From NCBI RefSeq assembly GCF_018320785.1, contig NC_054866.1:39099000-39162999 (forward strand): 64,000 nt of DNA, written 5' to 3'. This DNA comes from Cheilinus undulatus. Lineage: Eukaryota > Chordata > Actinopteri > Labriformes > Labridae. Below the pieces are notes generated by a model. That model did no database searches. It worked only from the letters and a program-made list of their open reading frames with translations, and was not told the origin of the DNA. This document shows, piece after piece, positions 1 to 13,600 of this stretch (its first letter is position 1; each line of letters starts with the position of its first letter). Made by a program: the position numbers and the translations under genes.

Positions 1-3000
1 TCTGGAGTTGCTCTCTCTCTGTGGACTGGGTGCAGTTTGTGAAGGTGATGTGTCTCTCCAAGCCAACTTGCGTTTACTTTTTTCAGAGGAGAATTCTTTG
101 GTGTTTGTTGCAAGTTCGAGTGTCACCTGAACAAATAAAAAAAGTCTTTAACAAACATCAGGCTTAAAATCTTGGTTAAAAAAAACAAGAACTTTATTTT
201 ACCTTGAGAGGTCCAACCTCCTGTATTTCACTGTTTGGTGCCACGCTCTGCACAGGTAAGACGATGGACTGACAGAGCTGTTTACTCTGCAGTAGACAGT
301 GTAGAGGGTGAACTGCCTTACCAATGAGAGCAGGCTGTAGGAAGAGAAGCAAAGGGGCCTTTGTATAGACTAGGGTATCCCAGTTTGATCAGGTTTAGTA
401 AGAATTCTGTTTTGTGTTCAGCTATGTCAACGCTGCATCCCAATAACCACAATAAACTAGCATAAGCCCCTATCCCGATTTTGAGAAATCGGATGTTGCT
501 ACCTGGAGAACACTAACAGAACACAGCATCTTGTTAAATTGCAAAAAGTGACTCACGCTCCAGTTTGTCTGGGATTAACAATTCATTGAATCGTCTCTTA
601 AACTTTAAAAACAGAACTTGATACAAGAATGCACCTCTATCTTTGTTAAATTTTAATATATGAGGTAACATTTAGCTAAAATGGCAAACAATTTGCTCTT
701 GAAATGTGTTGTGGAAACAATTTTACAACCAAGCCAACTTATTTTACAACAATAAAATGTTGATAGATAGACCAAAATGCCAAACTGTAAACATAAACCA
801 GGTATCCATTTGTAGTAAAAAGGCATGGTAAGGTTTAGTAAACAGCCACTTACTTTCTTTTGGTCACTCCTCCGCGAGTAGATCTTGAAAATCAGATCAG
901 TTTCCCACCATAGTTTGACAGTTGTTGTATTACAGTGAACTGGAAACACAGCGTGCTGGTGGAACATCACCACTACATAAAACAACAGCGTAAACTATAA
1001 GTCATATACAGAGACAAAAATGCATGAAAGACTGTCGGAATTCTGATTTTTGCTTTAAACAGCTGAAATTCTTTAGATCATACCTCCTCCAGAGACTTTG
1101 CTGGCAACAGCTCTTGTAACATCTCCCTCTCCACTTTTACTACGATCATGTCGACTGGAAGCGGAAGCCTTCGGGAATGTATATTCAATGAAATATGTGC
1201 TAATTAAAAAATAAAAGGAGAAATTAAAGACTTAAGTTATTCATAATGATGCATTATTACATGAGTGCAGAAAATGATAAATATTTTTCTTACCATTTCT
1301 TGCTGGTTAATGGTCGAGGCGGTTTTCCTTTACTTGAAACTTTTCTGGGTGTGTTCTTAGTGCCCTCTGAGGGTACGGTCAGGGACTCGATGGTCACTTT
1401 TGCCAGCCGGATCAAACTCAGTAAAGATTTCTGACCAGAGGGAAGACCTGCAGCTTCAGACCGCTGAGACTCTATAGTTGGACTGCAAATACAAAAAATG
1501 GTGGACAATAGTGTACTGCTTAGAATGATAAGCATAGAGTTCCTCTTCTTTTCTTCTCTGTTTTGTAAATTGTTTTGGACTGGTTTTCATGTGGGAAATT
1601 AACATTGGGTTAAGCTGTGTTGAAAAGTCATGAAATTACCTGATAGTCTTGAATGAACCATGCCAGAAGTGTTTGCGAAGCTACTGCTGTAAAACCTTTA
1701 AATGATGTCATAAGACTTGGGCAGATTGCTGCCACTGAGAGGATAAGAAGACACTAAATCACTCATAACTGGATTCTATAGCCAATCCACTACACATTCA
1801 CTTGAGCGCAGTGCTTTCTAGACCCAGCAAACCAGCATGCAGGTGAGCTTACCAAGCTTGCATCTCTTGTATGGAAAACAAGTCCTATCTATCTTCTGAC
1901 CATTTATTTTCCTGAATACACTGGATGTTTAGGGCTAGTAGATTGAATCTTTGTTTATACCTGGGCTTAGCCCATAACACTACAAAACGTGGTATTAATG
2001 GAGGTTATATCAAGACTATTTTTGTCAACAATATATGCTGTCCTAAGACCTTTGGTTTTTCATTTATGCTGTGTAACAGATTTATTGTAAATCTCAGTGA
2101 GCTTTTCCTGGTTACATAAATTCAAATAAACAAATACATAAACTGCATCGATTACAAATAGTTGTAGATGTTGATATACCTTTAGTCTGTTTTGAAACTG
2201 CAATAACGTCTGTTTAAGCAGCATGAACTAACAAGCATTTTAAGGTCCTTACCGTCCGCTCATCTTGGGTTCACATTGTTTCAGCTGTTTTTGACTAGAG
2301 GATGTTGTTTCTGGATTTCCTGCCTCAGGCTTAGTTGGTGTTGTATCGGAAATCTGAAAAACAAAAATGCAAAAATTATTTTTCAAAGCATGTCAGTCAC
2401 TCTACAACAGAAGCACTCTATGTGACTGCAGCAGTATTCAGCAAAAGAAAACAAAAAAGAAACAATTATGGATTGGATTCTGGATAACAATCATGGATGT
2501 ATTAAAGGAGGACAACATGGACTGGCTCTCCTTCAGAGTGACTCCAATGATGAGTTGTGATGGTGCAGTCAAGCCAAAATCTGTCTGAATTTGTGTAGTC
2601 TGAGCCAGCCGCAAGTCAACCCAGACATCCCTCTCATCAGTGATGGTTTCCAACTCCTCCTGGAAGATTTCAAGGTGTTCCCAGGACAAATGGGATAATA
2701 ATCCCTCCAGTGAACTCTGGGTCTACCCCAGGGTCTCCTTCCAGTTTGACGTGACTGAAAGACCTCCAAAATGTAGGGTCCAGGAGGCATCCTAATTTGA
2801 TACCTCAACCACCTCAGCTGGCTCCTTTCAATACAAGGAAGTAACAGCTATACTCCAAGCCTCCTCTGGATGTCCAAGCATTTTTATCTATCTCCAAGAC
2901 TAAGCACATTGTCCAAAGCTCATGAATATAGGTAAGAGTTGGAACAAAGATTGACCGGTAAATTAAAAGCTTTGCCTTTAGCCTCAGCTTCCTCTTCACC

Positions 3001-5922
3001 ACAACAATGTGGTACAATGGCATCAGTATCACTGATGCTGCACCAACCTCAAAAACAAGAGATACTTGTGAGTACCACAATACCTCCCCACTGCTATCAA
3101 CATAACCTCTGGAATAGGTGACACATCCCTCTCTTAGAATTTGGTCTCCAGTGCTGTGTATGTAGGTTAGTCCAAATAAATCTTGCTGGAAAAGCTGTAC
3201 CTTTCACACCATCTTCTTCCCTACCTGAGAGGTAGGGTCTGAAGTTCTAAGCTTGTGTCTGTGCAGTCAGGGATCAGTATACTCTGGTTCTAACATTTCC
3301 TTGCTGTCCGTCTTTCTCAGCATCCAATTCCCATCACTATTCATGCAGGTGGTGACCCTACAGGTCTTAAAATTCCCCCCATAGAAAATCAACTCCACTG
3401 ATTATAACATTTCATCAAAACACATACTTTTGAACTACTCACAGGAGTTTTGTAGAACAAATTTTCCAGTAAGCTCTGATCCCAACTCATGCTACTGTGG
3501 TCAGACAGAGATTCAGGGGGGGAGCCATCTCCATCCAAAAGAGGCACAGGAGAGGTGTTAAGACTATAAGAAAGAAACAATGAAATGAAGAATAAGTCAT
3601 GGGAAAGAACGTTCATTAATGTTAACTTCGAAAGTAAAAGCACATTTACATACCTGCCAAGGAGCAGATCTACAGCTATGTTATCAATTGCAGCAGGACA
3701 GTCTAAGCCACTGTCTTTGACTACAAAAACATCCTCAGAGTGTTTCAGAGCTGAATCAGCATGCAGTATATTTTGAAGAAACATCCCAGAGGGAGAAGGG
3801 GAGGGCCTGCTGACAAGGCAATAAATTATTACAGACTACGCAATAAAAGAGAACAGAACAAAACGTTTTTTTTTTTTTTTTTTTACTTTCTGAGCACTTA
3901 CCTGGTTGTTGGCAGGATGTTATCCTTTGGAAGAGGCAGAGGTGTGTCCTTCAGAGCCGAGGCAGAATCTGTGTCACATTTTAAAGCTGATACGACCACA
4001 GCATTTCTCAGCTTGTTTCCACGCTCAAGAATAACTGGGATAAGAGAAAATGACACACAGTTACAACTAAAACACAAAAATTGGCTTTTTGTTTGTGAAT
4101 ATAGCTGATGTTGAGTAATTTTTCAACTAACCTGAGAGGATATCATTGTTATTTTGGGTTGAATCCTGACTTGAAGGATTCCCTGCTGTTTGACTGTTCT
4201 GCAACATGTTTGTTCTTGGCAGCTGATTCTCCAGTGACTGTTCTTTGCCTTGGTCTTTTTGCTCATTTTGGAAATATAAGTGGTCTTTCCCTCTGGAAGT
4301 ATTATGTTGTGTTTTTAGTTACAACATGCAAGCTCATAGAACAACACATGGGCCTATCTTATTATGAAAAACAACTTGATACCTTGGTGCATTTCCACCG
4401 CTGCTCCCAACTGAAGGTGATCTGGGTTGTGGTGGCACTGTCAGTGTGGTGACCTGCGGTCCTTCAGTGCTAATATCTGTGGCGGGACATGAGCTGCTGC
4501 TGTCATAAGCTTCTGTCAGAGACTCCAAGCTGAGGGAAACCTGGAGAGGGTAAAAAATAATCACACAAATCAGAATTTGTAATGGAAATGAATCAATCAA
4601 AGCAGACTCACTAGTCACAGAGCCACTAGTTATGGGATAGCCATAAATGCTTAATTTATCTATGCTAAACATAAATTACAGGTGTTTTCCTACAAGTGCA
4701 GCTGATTGAAAGATGTCAATTTCCACTCACCTGTAGCTCTCCAAGCTTCTCAGATGTGGGAGAAACAAGGGTGTAAAATCCACTAATATGGTGTGAAAGA
4801 GAGAGACGAGAGATGCCGGTAACCTGGGTCCTTGCAATCGGCAAATGATCTGGTTTTGTCAGAACCTCCAGCACTAGAGAGCCCATATCTGTTCATGAAT
4901 GATATGACATGATTACGTTTTAACATACTTTTTAACAGAATAGCTTAACCATACATGTCGGAGCGTTCGTAGTTACCTGTAAGATAGGAGGTAAATTGCT
5001 TGGGCCCACAGCGGATAGGGAAGCGAGCAGTGGTCTTTATGGTCTTCTGTGACAGCTGTGATCCATCTCTTGGTAAGAAGTGAGTCCCATTTGATGACTC
5101 TCCCCACCAGCGCAGCCGGATGAATGTTGCAGATGGAGGTTTGTGAACTGTCCATAACACCCGGCTTACAGTCACCCGCAAGAAGCATCGTAGTTGACCC
5201 TCAACCAGAGGAGGTAGGCTGGTGGAGGGGGACACATCACTGGGAACTGTGAAGAGTTAATTTTGGACATGGTGAACTCAAAACATCTACACTGCAATAG
5301 CTGATGATACTAAATGCAGAAGTGAAAATACAATGCAATGATCAGGTTTAGTATTTAGTGCAGGTTCTGCCTGGATGTCGGCTAGTATAACAGATATGCT
5401 CTGATATGGCCTTGAAGTGTCTAATTATTTTTTCAGCATTTTTTTATTTCAACGAACTGAAGAAAAAAACTTTTGCTGTTTGTTTTAGATATCTGGAGAC
5501 TAACCAATCGCAGTTATGCATCAGAATTTAAAATTCAGTTACATAATAAGTGCTGTGAAAAAGGGACACTTTTGGTTTCTGCTACATTTACTTAATGTTT
5601 TGGAGCGAACGTATTCGTTTTCTCTTACAGTAACGACACATAACAGATAAAAAGTTCCTTCGTCCCTCATGACAAGTTAACAAAAAAGTGTTGATATTAA
5701 GGACGACAACACATTCAAAAACATCACAGACTGTGAGAAAGCGAGAATATAACCCCTCAAAGCATTATAAGCTATATATAAGCAACTACCCTAACATACG
5801 AGACTGACAGCTGACGTAAACAGCTACTTAACTAGCTGTAATGCTACCATGCTAAGCTAACAACAGTTACCTTTCTTTTTGCTCCCTCCAGCTTTGACGG
5901 ACTTCTGGTTCCTGCTCTTCAT
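1..5922 (-). CDS. c2cd3: C2 domain-containing protein 3 (C2CD3), 5' part of gene, 14 coding exons, runs off left edge
   Basis: C2CD3 sits at the distal end of centrioles and is needed for centriole elongation, distal appendages and ciliogenesis (family knowledge). Coding exons in transcript order: 5871-5922, 4977-5246, 4731-4888, 4383-4540, 4132-4292, 3902-4034, 3654-3806, 3443-3563, 2253-2353, 1294-1482, 1084-1199, 854-972, 203-334 and 1-126 (partial). All introns are GT-AG and the phases join without a break, giving about 663 residues. The start [13 protein letters not shown] resembles human C2CD3. Diagnostic stretches are [20 protein letters not shown] and [12 protein letters not shown] (residues about 22-105, the N-terminal C2-like region), [33 protein letters not shown] (about 390-400), and FHQHAVFPV followed by LWWETDLIF in a later C2 domain (about 540-565). 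The reading frame stays open upstream of the chosen ATG to an ATG at 6219; I treat that as 5' UTR because homologues start at the MK(S/Q)R methionine. The 3' half of the gene lies outside the window. Confidence 0.96.
2480..3330 (-). mobile_element. LINE (non-LTR retrotransposon) fragment, 3' end of reverse-transcriptase ORF
   Basis: Lies inside c2cd3 intron 8 (2354-3442), in the same orientation as the gene. Minus-strand translation in shifted frames shows [31 protein letters not shown], then [20 protein letters not shown] and a W-rich tail. That order is the familiar C-terminal end of fish LINE reverse transcriptases (thumb and GRRPRGRPRTRWRD block). Several frameshifts and stops are present, so it is a dead 5'-truncated copy. 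The clade is not assigned. Confidence 0.75.
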
Positions 5923-6250
5923 CCCGCAGCTCAGTAAGTATGAGCGGTGAATGACAGCCTGGTTAGAGCAGGGGCTGAACCTATAACAGGCATTGTTTTT
6001 ATCTCTCCAGCTAACCAATAATCCGTTTAACACAGCTACAGGAGCTACGCACACATATCGACACAACTCAACGGCAGCGCGCAAAACTGTTTCCGAGCAA
6101 CCAAGTCCGAACGTCCCGCCTCCAGTGCCGCTGCTCGGCACTGAAGTACTCTGGGAAGTGGAGTTTATCTGCTTTGTTAGCCAAAATTCACTTCTCTGTA
6201 GAAATTCTAGTTTCTCCATTCTGTGGACGACCGCAGTGCTGCTAAAGTAA
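5923..6250 (-). promoter_or_regulatory. c2cd3 5' UTR and probable TATA-less promoter region
   Basis: This is the stretch directly upstream of the c2cd3 start codon. It is richer in CpG than its surroundings, for example around 6060-6140, and has no TATA box that I can see. The c2cd3 frame is open through it back to an ATG at 6219 with no stop, but the predicted residues resemble no C2CD3 sequence I know. The transcription start was not located; the boundary is an inference. Confidence 0.45.
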
Positions 6251-8691
6251 CATTACTGTACACTAACACGTGTAGCCAACTGTGCAAACGCAACGTGCTA
6301 TTTACATTAAGTAAACTTTTATTATTTTATGCTACATAACTTCTCTACATATCAGCTTTCTACTAGGCATGTCTGGCTTCCTAAAACTACTTATTTTATA
6401 GATATTTAACAGCCTTTAATAATTTTTCGTATCCCGCGTTACTCATGATGTACACATGGTGTTAATGTTGGTCTGTTGACCCCTTTGAAAATCCCATAAA
6501 ACATGTTTCAGCCTATATACTATTTAAAATTTCCTCTCCTTAACTACTATTTTTACCCTTTTATTCAAATGTCGAGGCTTAAATATACTTTCAGCAAACT
6601 AGTTTGATAGGTAGTTGTGTTACTTTTAAGGGATCTTCTCGCAGTAAAAATATAGCATTTTTCAAAATGTCTTGGTATGCTAAAGGACTAAAATTGTCCT
6701 TCACTGGAGATAAGGTTAGCCCACTGCCCCAGTCTAGTTGTCGGTTGCTTTACACCACTCCATCCGACACTTATTGGACTTGGTGATGTGAGGCTTGCAT
6801 GCAGCTGCTCAACCATGGAAACCCAGTCCTTAAAGCTCTCACCCAGCAGTTTTTGTGCTTACATTATTTATTTATTTATTTATTGCTTTAAATTCAGGGA
6901 ATTATTTTTTATCCATTCAGTTTATAAGGTCAATTTGTTACTGAAGGGAAAATGATCCACGTAGACAAAATAATCTGTAAAAAAAACTATAAAAAACAGC
7001 ATATCAATTCCATTATTGCTCCTTTGTCACATACAGTGTGTGATTAAAAAAAACAGAGAAGCTTTACAGAGATTCACTTCCAACAACCCATTTTGCCATC
7101 TACATACATAAACTAACTTGGAATTGAACAACTTTCACTAAAAGCATCACATTTACCTTTCAAATCAAACAAAAATCCAGATTTCAATACACAATGCAGC
7201 TTTTTTTCACCACCAGCAGAGGGCAGCACTGATCTGCCTTTACTCTAAGATGGTATTCATTTGTTTTTACCCTGTAGCTCATGAGAGAATAGACTCATTT
7301 AAGTAATTTCCAAAATGTTAGTTTCTGTTTACTAGTAATATTTTTCATTACATGTGCACACTCATTCAAGCTTTGAAATGTCATTAGTATGTTCTCAAGA
7401 TGTTTCACTGTTTTTTTGTTTCTAAAAAGGGTTTAAATAAGAAAATCTGGCAGAGATACCTTACAAAACGACACATGCTTAGACCCATGGCCCTGTCATG
7501 TATGCTTTAGGTAGTTTGGCTCTTTCTGGTGCGTAGCAACAAGTCTCTGCTGCCATGTTTGTTGTGGTGATCATAGTAACAGAGAGGGAAGCTAGAGGTT
7601 CAACATAAAGCCCTTCAAAAGGGTCAAAATAAAGCCCTTTGAATTCTTGGGTGAAAAGTCTCCTGCTCTCCTGAATTCCTGGTTTCTGATCTGTATGAGA
7701 AAACAACTTTACTTTATAGATATTAACCCTTGTCACTTCAAGTCAAACTGATAAATCAAGAAAATAAAGAAAAGATTTTGAATCCCACTAATAGATTTCA
7801 CTTTAGCTAACATGTATGCTTCTCTTTATACTGTGTAGTTTCAAATGGCATTTTGTATCATTTCTCTTTATCAAATAAACTTTTAGTCTCATGAACATCA
7901 TTTTTATTAGTCATCAGTATTTACACTTGCAATAAAACAGATAAGAAATAGCTTTGTAATCACAGGGTCTCCTGCTAATCAACTTCAAGAAAAAGAATGA
8001 AGCTCTGCCGTAGAGCTTCCACAAAGGAATGGGCAATATACATCCAGTATGTGGGCCACTCATATGTTTTCTGTGAGTCAGAGTGAGCTTGGGGAGTGTG
8101 CATGTTTGTGTACACTGTGGGGAGCTGGAAGGGAAATGTATGTCACTGTGGGCAACCAGTCATTCTCTTTTTGGTAATTCAATCTGTGGGGATGCCCCCC
8201 CAAGAGGCCAAATAAAGAGGCCCTGTGAAGGTGTGACCTCACACTGTTTTCAGATGGGTCATGACTTACTTAGATGCATAAATCTGAGATATCTGAGAGG
8301 TATGCAGACGGTTTTATTTGTGTGAGTTCAGACATGAAGTCTGGTTCTCCATCACTTGGCGTGCAGAGCATGATTAATGTCAACGTTCCACTGGAGCTCA
8401 ATAAGAAGCTGACAGATCTGGTTCATCTGTTACTTCACACTGACAGTTATATGAGGTAGTCTCTTTCAGTCAGCTGGAAATAAACAGGGACAATCACAAT
8501 GAGGGGTTCCTTTGACTCATGAGTCTTGAGATTGAAGATAACACATCACAGATGAGCTCCTAACACACATGCTCTGTGTCTGCAAACAGCTCCCATCCTT
8601 GGCTACAGCATGAATTCAGTTTTAGAGACTGTGAGCATTGCTTTTGGCACACATTTCAATGTGATTCAGCAAGAAAACTGATGTTTCAATG
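6251..8691. other. Intergenic DNA between c2cd3 and p4ha3, no gene recognised
   Basis: AT-rich, non-coding in appearance. Only short open frames without homology that I recognise occur, for example around 7479-7736 (minus) and 8083-8459 (plus). A short ATTT tandem run lies at about 6867-6884. In mammals PPME1 lies between C2CD3 and P4HA3; no PPME1-like exon was seen here. Confidence 0.6.
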
Positions 8692-8693
8692 TA

Positions 8694-10120
8694 CAGTGTC
8701 TATAAAAGGTATTAACCCCCTTGGATGTTTTACTCTTTTGATTTTATAAAGCAGTTGTCAATATAATTTGGCTTTTTTGACAGAAATAACTCTCAACAAA
8801 TGTCAAAGTGAAAACAAATTTCTACAAATAATGTCAATTAAACAATGACATTTAATGTAAATTAAGTGACTGCATATATATTCAGCTCCTTTAAATTGAC
8901 TGACCTAATTCATCAGAAGTCAAGCCAATTGGTGCTTGTAATCCACAATTAGTGAAACAGGGATCACCTGAGTACAGTGAATGTGTCTCGAGTGATTCAA
9001 GTATAAAGACACCTGAGTCTAGAAGGTCCAGTCACTGGTTAATCAGTATTCCTGACTACCATTAACTTACTCCATTAAGACAAAAAAAACATTTCAAGCA
9101 ACTCAGAGAAAAGGTTATTAAAAAGTATTCACAGGATGAATACAAAAAAATTCAAAGGTACTGAACGTCCCCTGGAGTTCAGTGAAATCCATCATCAAGA
9201 AATGGAAAGAATATAGCACGTTTAAATCTGCCTAGATCAGGCCGTCCTCACAAACTGAGTAACCATACAAGAAGGAGACTAGTGAGAAAGGCCACCAAGT
9301 CACCTATGACTGCTCTGAAGGAGTCACAAGCTTCAGCAGCTGAGATGGGAGAGACTCTGAATACAACAACTGTTGCCAAGGTTTTTCACCAGTCAAAGCT
9401 TTATGGGAGAGTTGCAAAGAGAAACCTACTGTTGAAGAAAACTCGGATTAAGTCTGGACTAGAGTTCACCAAAAGACGTGGGAGACCCCATTCAAGTGGA
9501 AGAAAATTCTTTGGTCTGATGAGACCAAAATGATGCTTTTTACTATCAGACAAGACACTATGTTTGGAGGACACAAAAAAATGCACATCACCACAAACAC
9601 ACCATCCCCACTGTGAAGCACATGGAGGCAGCATCATGCTGTTGGGATGCTTCTCGGCAGCTGGTCCTGAAAGGGTTGTAAGGGCAGAGCGTAAAATGAT
9701 GCGCAAAATACAGGAGAAATCCTGGAGGACTATCTTATTCAGTCTGCAAGAGGACTGTGGATGGGAGAAAATTTATTTTCCAGCAAGACAACGACCAGAA
9801 GCAAACAGCGAAAGCTACACAGAAATGGTTTAAAGACAACAAGATGACTGTTCTGGAGAAGCTGAGTCAAGACCCAATCCATCAATCCAGCCCAGACCTC
9901 AATCCATTAAGGAGTTTGTGGCTGGACTTAAAGGGGACATATGCAAAAATAACTTTTTTAGGCTTTTCTAACAAAATATGTACCCCTAGTCTGTCCACAA
10001 TCCCATCAAGTACCAGAAAAAATCCAACAAAAAAGCCCTGATTTTATAGACCATGGTTGAGTTATAAAATCAATAAAAGGGTAAATTATCCAAGGGGTTG
10101 AATACTTTTTCTAGGCTCTG
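8694..10120 (+). mobile_element. Tc1/mariner-like DNA transposon with decayed transposase
   Basis: The element has terminal inverted repeats. The left end starts TACAGTGTCTATAAAAGGTA at 8692; the right end, read in reverse, starts TACAGAGCCTAGAAAAAGTA from 10122. Both continue into AACCCCCTTGGAT / AACCCCTTGGAT. It is bounded by TA dinucleotides (8692-8693 and 10121-10122), the Tc1/mariner target. The plus-strand interior encodes transposase pieces at 9282-9533 (ending in a degraded LWTDETK-type catalytic block), 9564-9833 and 9757-10041 (a QDNDQKQTAKATQKW block and SSPDLNPLRSLW, the second D and the E/D of the triad). The coding region is broken by frameshifts and at least one stop, so this is an immobile copy unless helped in trans. 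It lies just downstream of p4ha3. Confidence 0.92.
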
Positions 10121-10122
10121 TA

Positions 10123-10618
10123 AATGTTTGCATGTATAAGTTCAGAATAAAGTGCTGAGAGTGCTCACTCTGTGTTGTTTACAATGACAGACCCCAGAGT
10201 GGGCCCAGCGTAGGACGAAGGCTGCATAAGATGTTCATTTTTCAAGCCAGCAGGAGCAAACAGCCTCTCACAGTGAGCTGAAACCAGCACAGTGTATGAA
10301 GGCATAGGGCCTCTCTTCTGCCTGACTGCAGAAACTGGCCAGTAGTAGTAGGAGAGCATTAGGCCTCTGGGGGCTGACTGTAAACTGCCTCTCAGCCGTG
10401 TGCGATCTGTGTCCACTGCAGCTCTGTACTGCACGCTTCAGGCTCCCTGGGGCCCTGGGCTCCAATCAAAGATGCAGGCTGCTCCACACCGGCCCTCACC
10501 TCCCCTGCCTGTATGCTCACTTTCTGGCTCTCTCCTGGTCTCTGCCTCTGAGTGTGCCTCTCAATTGTAGAGGCAGGCTCTTGTGCTCCAAGGGGCCCAG
10601 CTACAGCTCCACCCCTCC
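10123..10618 (-). other. p4ha3 3' UTR / downstream flank
   Basis: Relatively GC-rich DNA (about 10380-10620) following the p4ha3 stop codon on the minus strand. I could not find a convincing minus-strand AATAAA close to the stop, so the transcript end is not fixed. The plus-strand frames here have no recognisable homology. Confidence 0.4.
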
Positions 10619-13600
10619 TCACTCTTCAGGGTTCAGGCTGCAGCGATGCTGGAACTCTTGGCCGTACTCGTGGATCCACTTGTTTGCCACTGGAATAAAC
10701 AGAAGGAAAAATGTGTACATATCAGAAGCATCTAAAGCTTTAGGCAACCGTGTTTGACAACTGCTTCCATAATACTAATTTGTGATGATAAATACAGTCA
10801 CTTAAAATAACACAACCTTCAAACGTTTCTGCAGCTGCTTTGGGAAGATTAATATCCTCCTGCTAGTTTAACCGGGTCTCTGACATACGTTTCAGCATTC
10901 AGGGCCAAGCTGCAGCAGATGTTAACCTTCCGAGATGAGCGCTCAGTGTCTGGGCTGCGCTATGTAACATCTCAAAATGCATAATGCAGTACAGATGTGG
11001 CCTAGCTTTTGGGCATCAGCTCCTGTGTAACAGGAGAGCTGAATAACAAACTGTGACTATGATGAAGAAAAGCCTTTCCTGTTTAAAAGGGATCAAGTGT
11101 ACTGATGCATCTTTTTATTTTCCATTCTCAAATCACCTTTTGATGTTTTTTGGCATCATCACATCATACTAAACTCTTACCCCATTTGTCTCCAATCAGG
11201 ACAGGGCAGCCAGCATGCAGAGTGTCTTCATCTCCTTTACCGTTTTTATGCAAATTCCACCAGAAGACAGCAGCTTTCTGCAAAATACAAAGAATATCAA
11301 TCACTTTCAAAACTAAAGGAGATATGTTTGGTCAAAAGTAAGCTTGTAACTAAAAATTCTATTACTTGGCTTATAATTTTTAGCTAGTTGCAATACAAGG
11401 CAGATATAGATAAGATAAATGTTTCATTAATCTGTCAAGCATCCTCTTTTTACTCCACGAAATGTCAGCATCAATGCTCCTGCAGCGACCCTATTTTATT
11501 GTTCATTCATCATTTTGAAATGTTAAGATATAGTGTAAAAAAGTATACAGGAATCAGATCTCAACAAGATGAAAGGTGATACTTTGGGGGTGACCTCATT
11601 AACCTTACACTGCAGCTCATGTTTCCACCAAAAACAGCGTCAACCTCCCCCATAGCTTTTCTCCACAATAGCAGACCTGTGTTTAAAATCTCATGGCTGT
11701 TGTTGCTGTGATTTGACCCTTCAACATTTTTACAGCTGCACATCGTGAGTGAGGCTCCGAGTGAGCAGCGAACAATCTAGCTTGAGGCAAAAATGACATG
11801 AAGACAAAAGAGGAAGCTTTAAGCTCATCTCAGACGTGCAGAGTGATTACCTCCACAACAGGAACGCTGAAGTTGGCGTAGATGAAGGCTGTGGACCCAC
11901 CTGCTTCCACTGAGCTGAGCTGCGGAAAAAGGACGTTCTTTCAGAGTTGTGTCTTGTGTTTATGAGTTCATGTTATGAAAAGCAACTCTCCCTTTGGAAC
12001 ATTTTCGAAGCTTTGTTTCAATCCATTCTTATTTGAAGCACTATCAAATTTTACATACATTTTCACAGTGGATTCAATGGCTAATGTTTCCAAAACACTG
12101 CACTTAATAGATTAGTCATGCTAGGTTAAAGCCTCTGTGAGGAAATTTTTACCTGGTGTTGCAACAAGTTTAAATTAATACTTGTGCTTCTTATGACATA
12201 TAGCAAATATCTTATTGTGCATGTACTGCACAGGAGTGTATTGTAGTCTTTCCACCCCTGCTCAGCCCAGTTTAGGCAGGGAAGCAGCTGCTAGTGATAC
12301 ACAATCAATGGGGATGTGAATATTTTTATATGGGTCAAGGGATCATGACAACATGTGTTAGTTCCCCCCTCTGAAATAATTGTTTTCAAGTATTTTTCAA
12401 GTGCTGTTAAACAGGGCACAGATTTTCCAAACACACTAGTTTTATTTGGGATGTTTACATTATTTTACTTTGCACACACAAAAAAAAATCACAAAAACTA
12501 CTAGGGTCATAACTATTAGTCCCTCTTAGAACTGACCTTTTAGTTGAGCCACAGCACAGACCACTGTTGAGCAATGGTTTGCTTTATTATCATCATGCTC
12601 AAAGCTTGTAAAATCAACTGAGAAATACCTTCCAATTTACACACAGTATAAAAACTTTAGTAAAGCATCATGACAAAAACAAAAGAAATCAGTCTGAGAA
12701 AAAGAATAGTTGATGCTCAAAAAGCAGGTATGAAAGTTATCACAGCATTTCCAAGTGTCGAGAACTGGAGTGAGGAATACCATCAAGAAATTCAATGAGA
12801 GCCACATAGCACAGAATAAGCCTGGCAGAGGTAGGAAGAGAAAGATTTCAAAGACTTGGGAAAGAAAAACAGTGAGAGATGTGTCTTCAGACACCAGAAC
12901 AACTGCCAAGACACTAGTGAATGACTTAGCCAAGACAGGAGTTGTAGCCTTGAAGAAGACCATCACTAGAGCCCTGCAGGACTGTGAGGTTGCAGATCAA
13001 TCTTGTAAAGCTGGAAAAAAATCATGAAGAAAGCAGGATATGTGAAGATTTTGAAAGAAAACCTGAAGCAGTCAGCAGCAAAACCGGGTCTGGGTTATCA
13101 CTTTGTCTTCCAACACGACAACAACCCAAAACATACGTTATTGACTAGCCTGCACAAAGTCCTGACTTGAATCCCACTGAAAATCTGTGGGGTGAACTGA
13201 ATACCAAGGTAAATGATAGAAGACCGTCACACCTGGAGGAGCATGTGAAATACACTAAAAAAGAATGGGTTAGGATCCCTCAGGAGATGTTTCTGAGACT
13301 TGTTTAAAACTACAACAAACGACTGCAGACTTTTATCCAGCAAAAAGAAGACACAACTGACAACTGACAATCAAGTAATTTTGACCCCGGTTTGTGAAAT
13401 AATTTTGTTTCTGTGTTCAGAGTAAAATAATGTAAGCATCCAAAATAAAACAATGATGGAAAAGCTGTGTTCAAAACTCATTTCTATGTTGCTTGGGAAA
13501 TACTTTTTAAAAACTGGAACTTTCATAGGGGGGAGTTGGAATTTCATCTTCATCTATGTTGTCATATAACATTCTTTTTCCACAAATTTATTTTCATTTA

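Noticed and set aside
854-985. Other acceptors for c2cd3 exon 12 (the AG before 964-element TTTACG or at TTTCCAG)
   Set aside because: Only the acceptor giving a right edge at 972 both keeps phase and restores the conserved [12 protein letters not shown] sequence.
3866-3884. Long T run beside c2cd3 exon 6
   Set aside because: A simple homopolymer inside the intron, 17 bases from the splice donor; no evidence of function.
6604-6786. Small plus-strand open frame upstream of c2cd3
   Set aside because: No homology, no promoter or splice signals; ordinary chance length for this DNA.
10398-10757. A 119-residue plus-strand open frame
   Set aside because: It overlaps the antisense of the last p4ha3 exon and the GC-rich 3' flank; no homology and no splice support.
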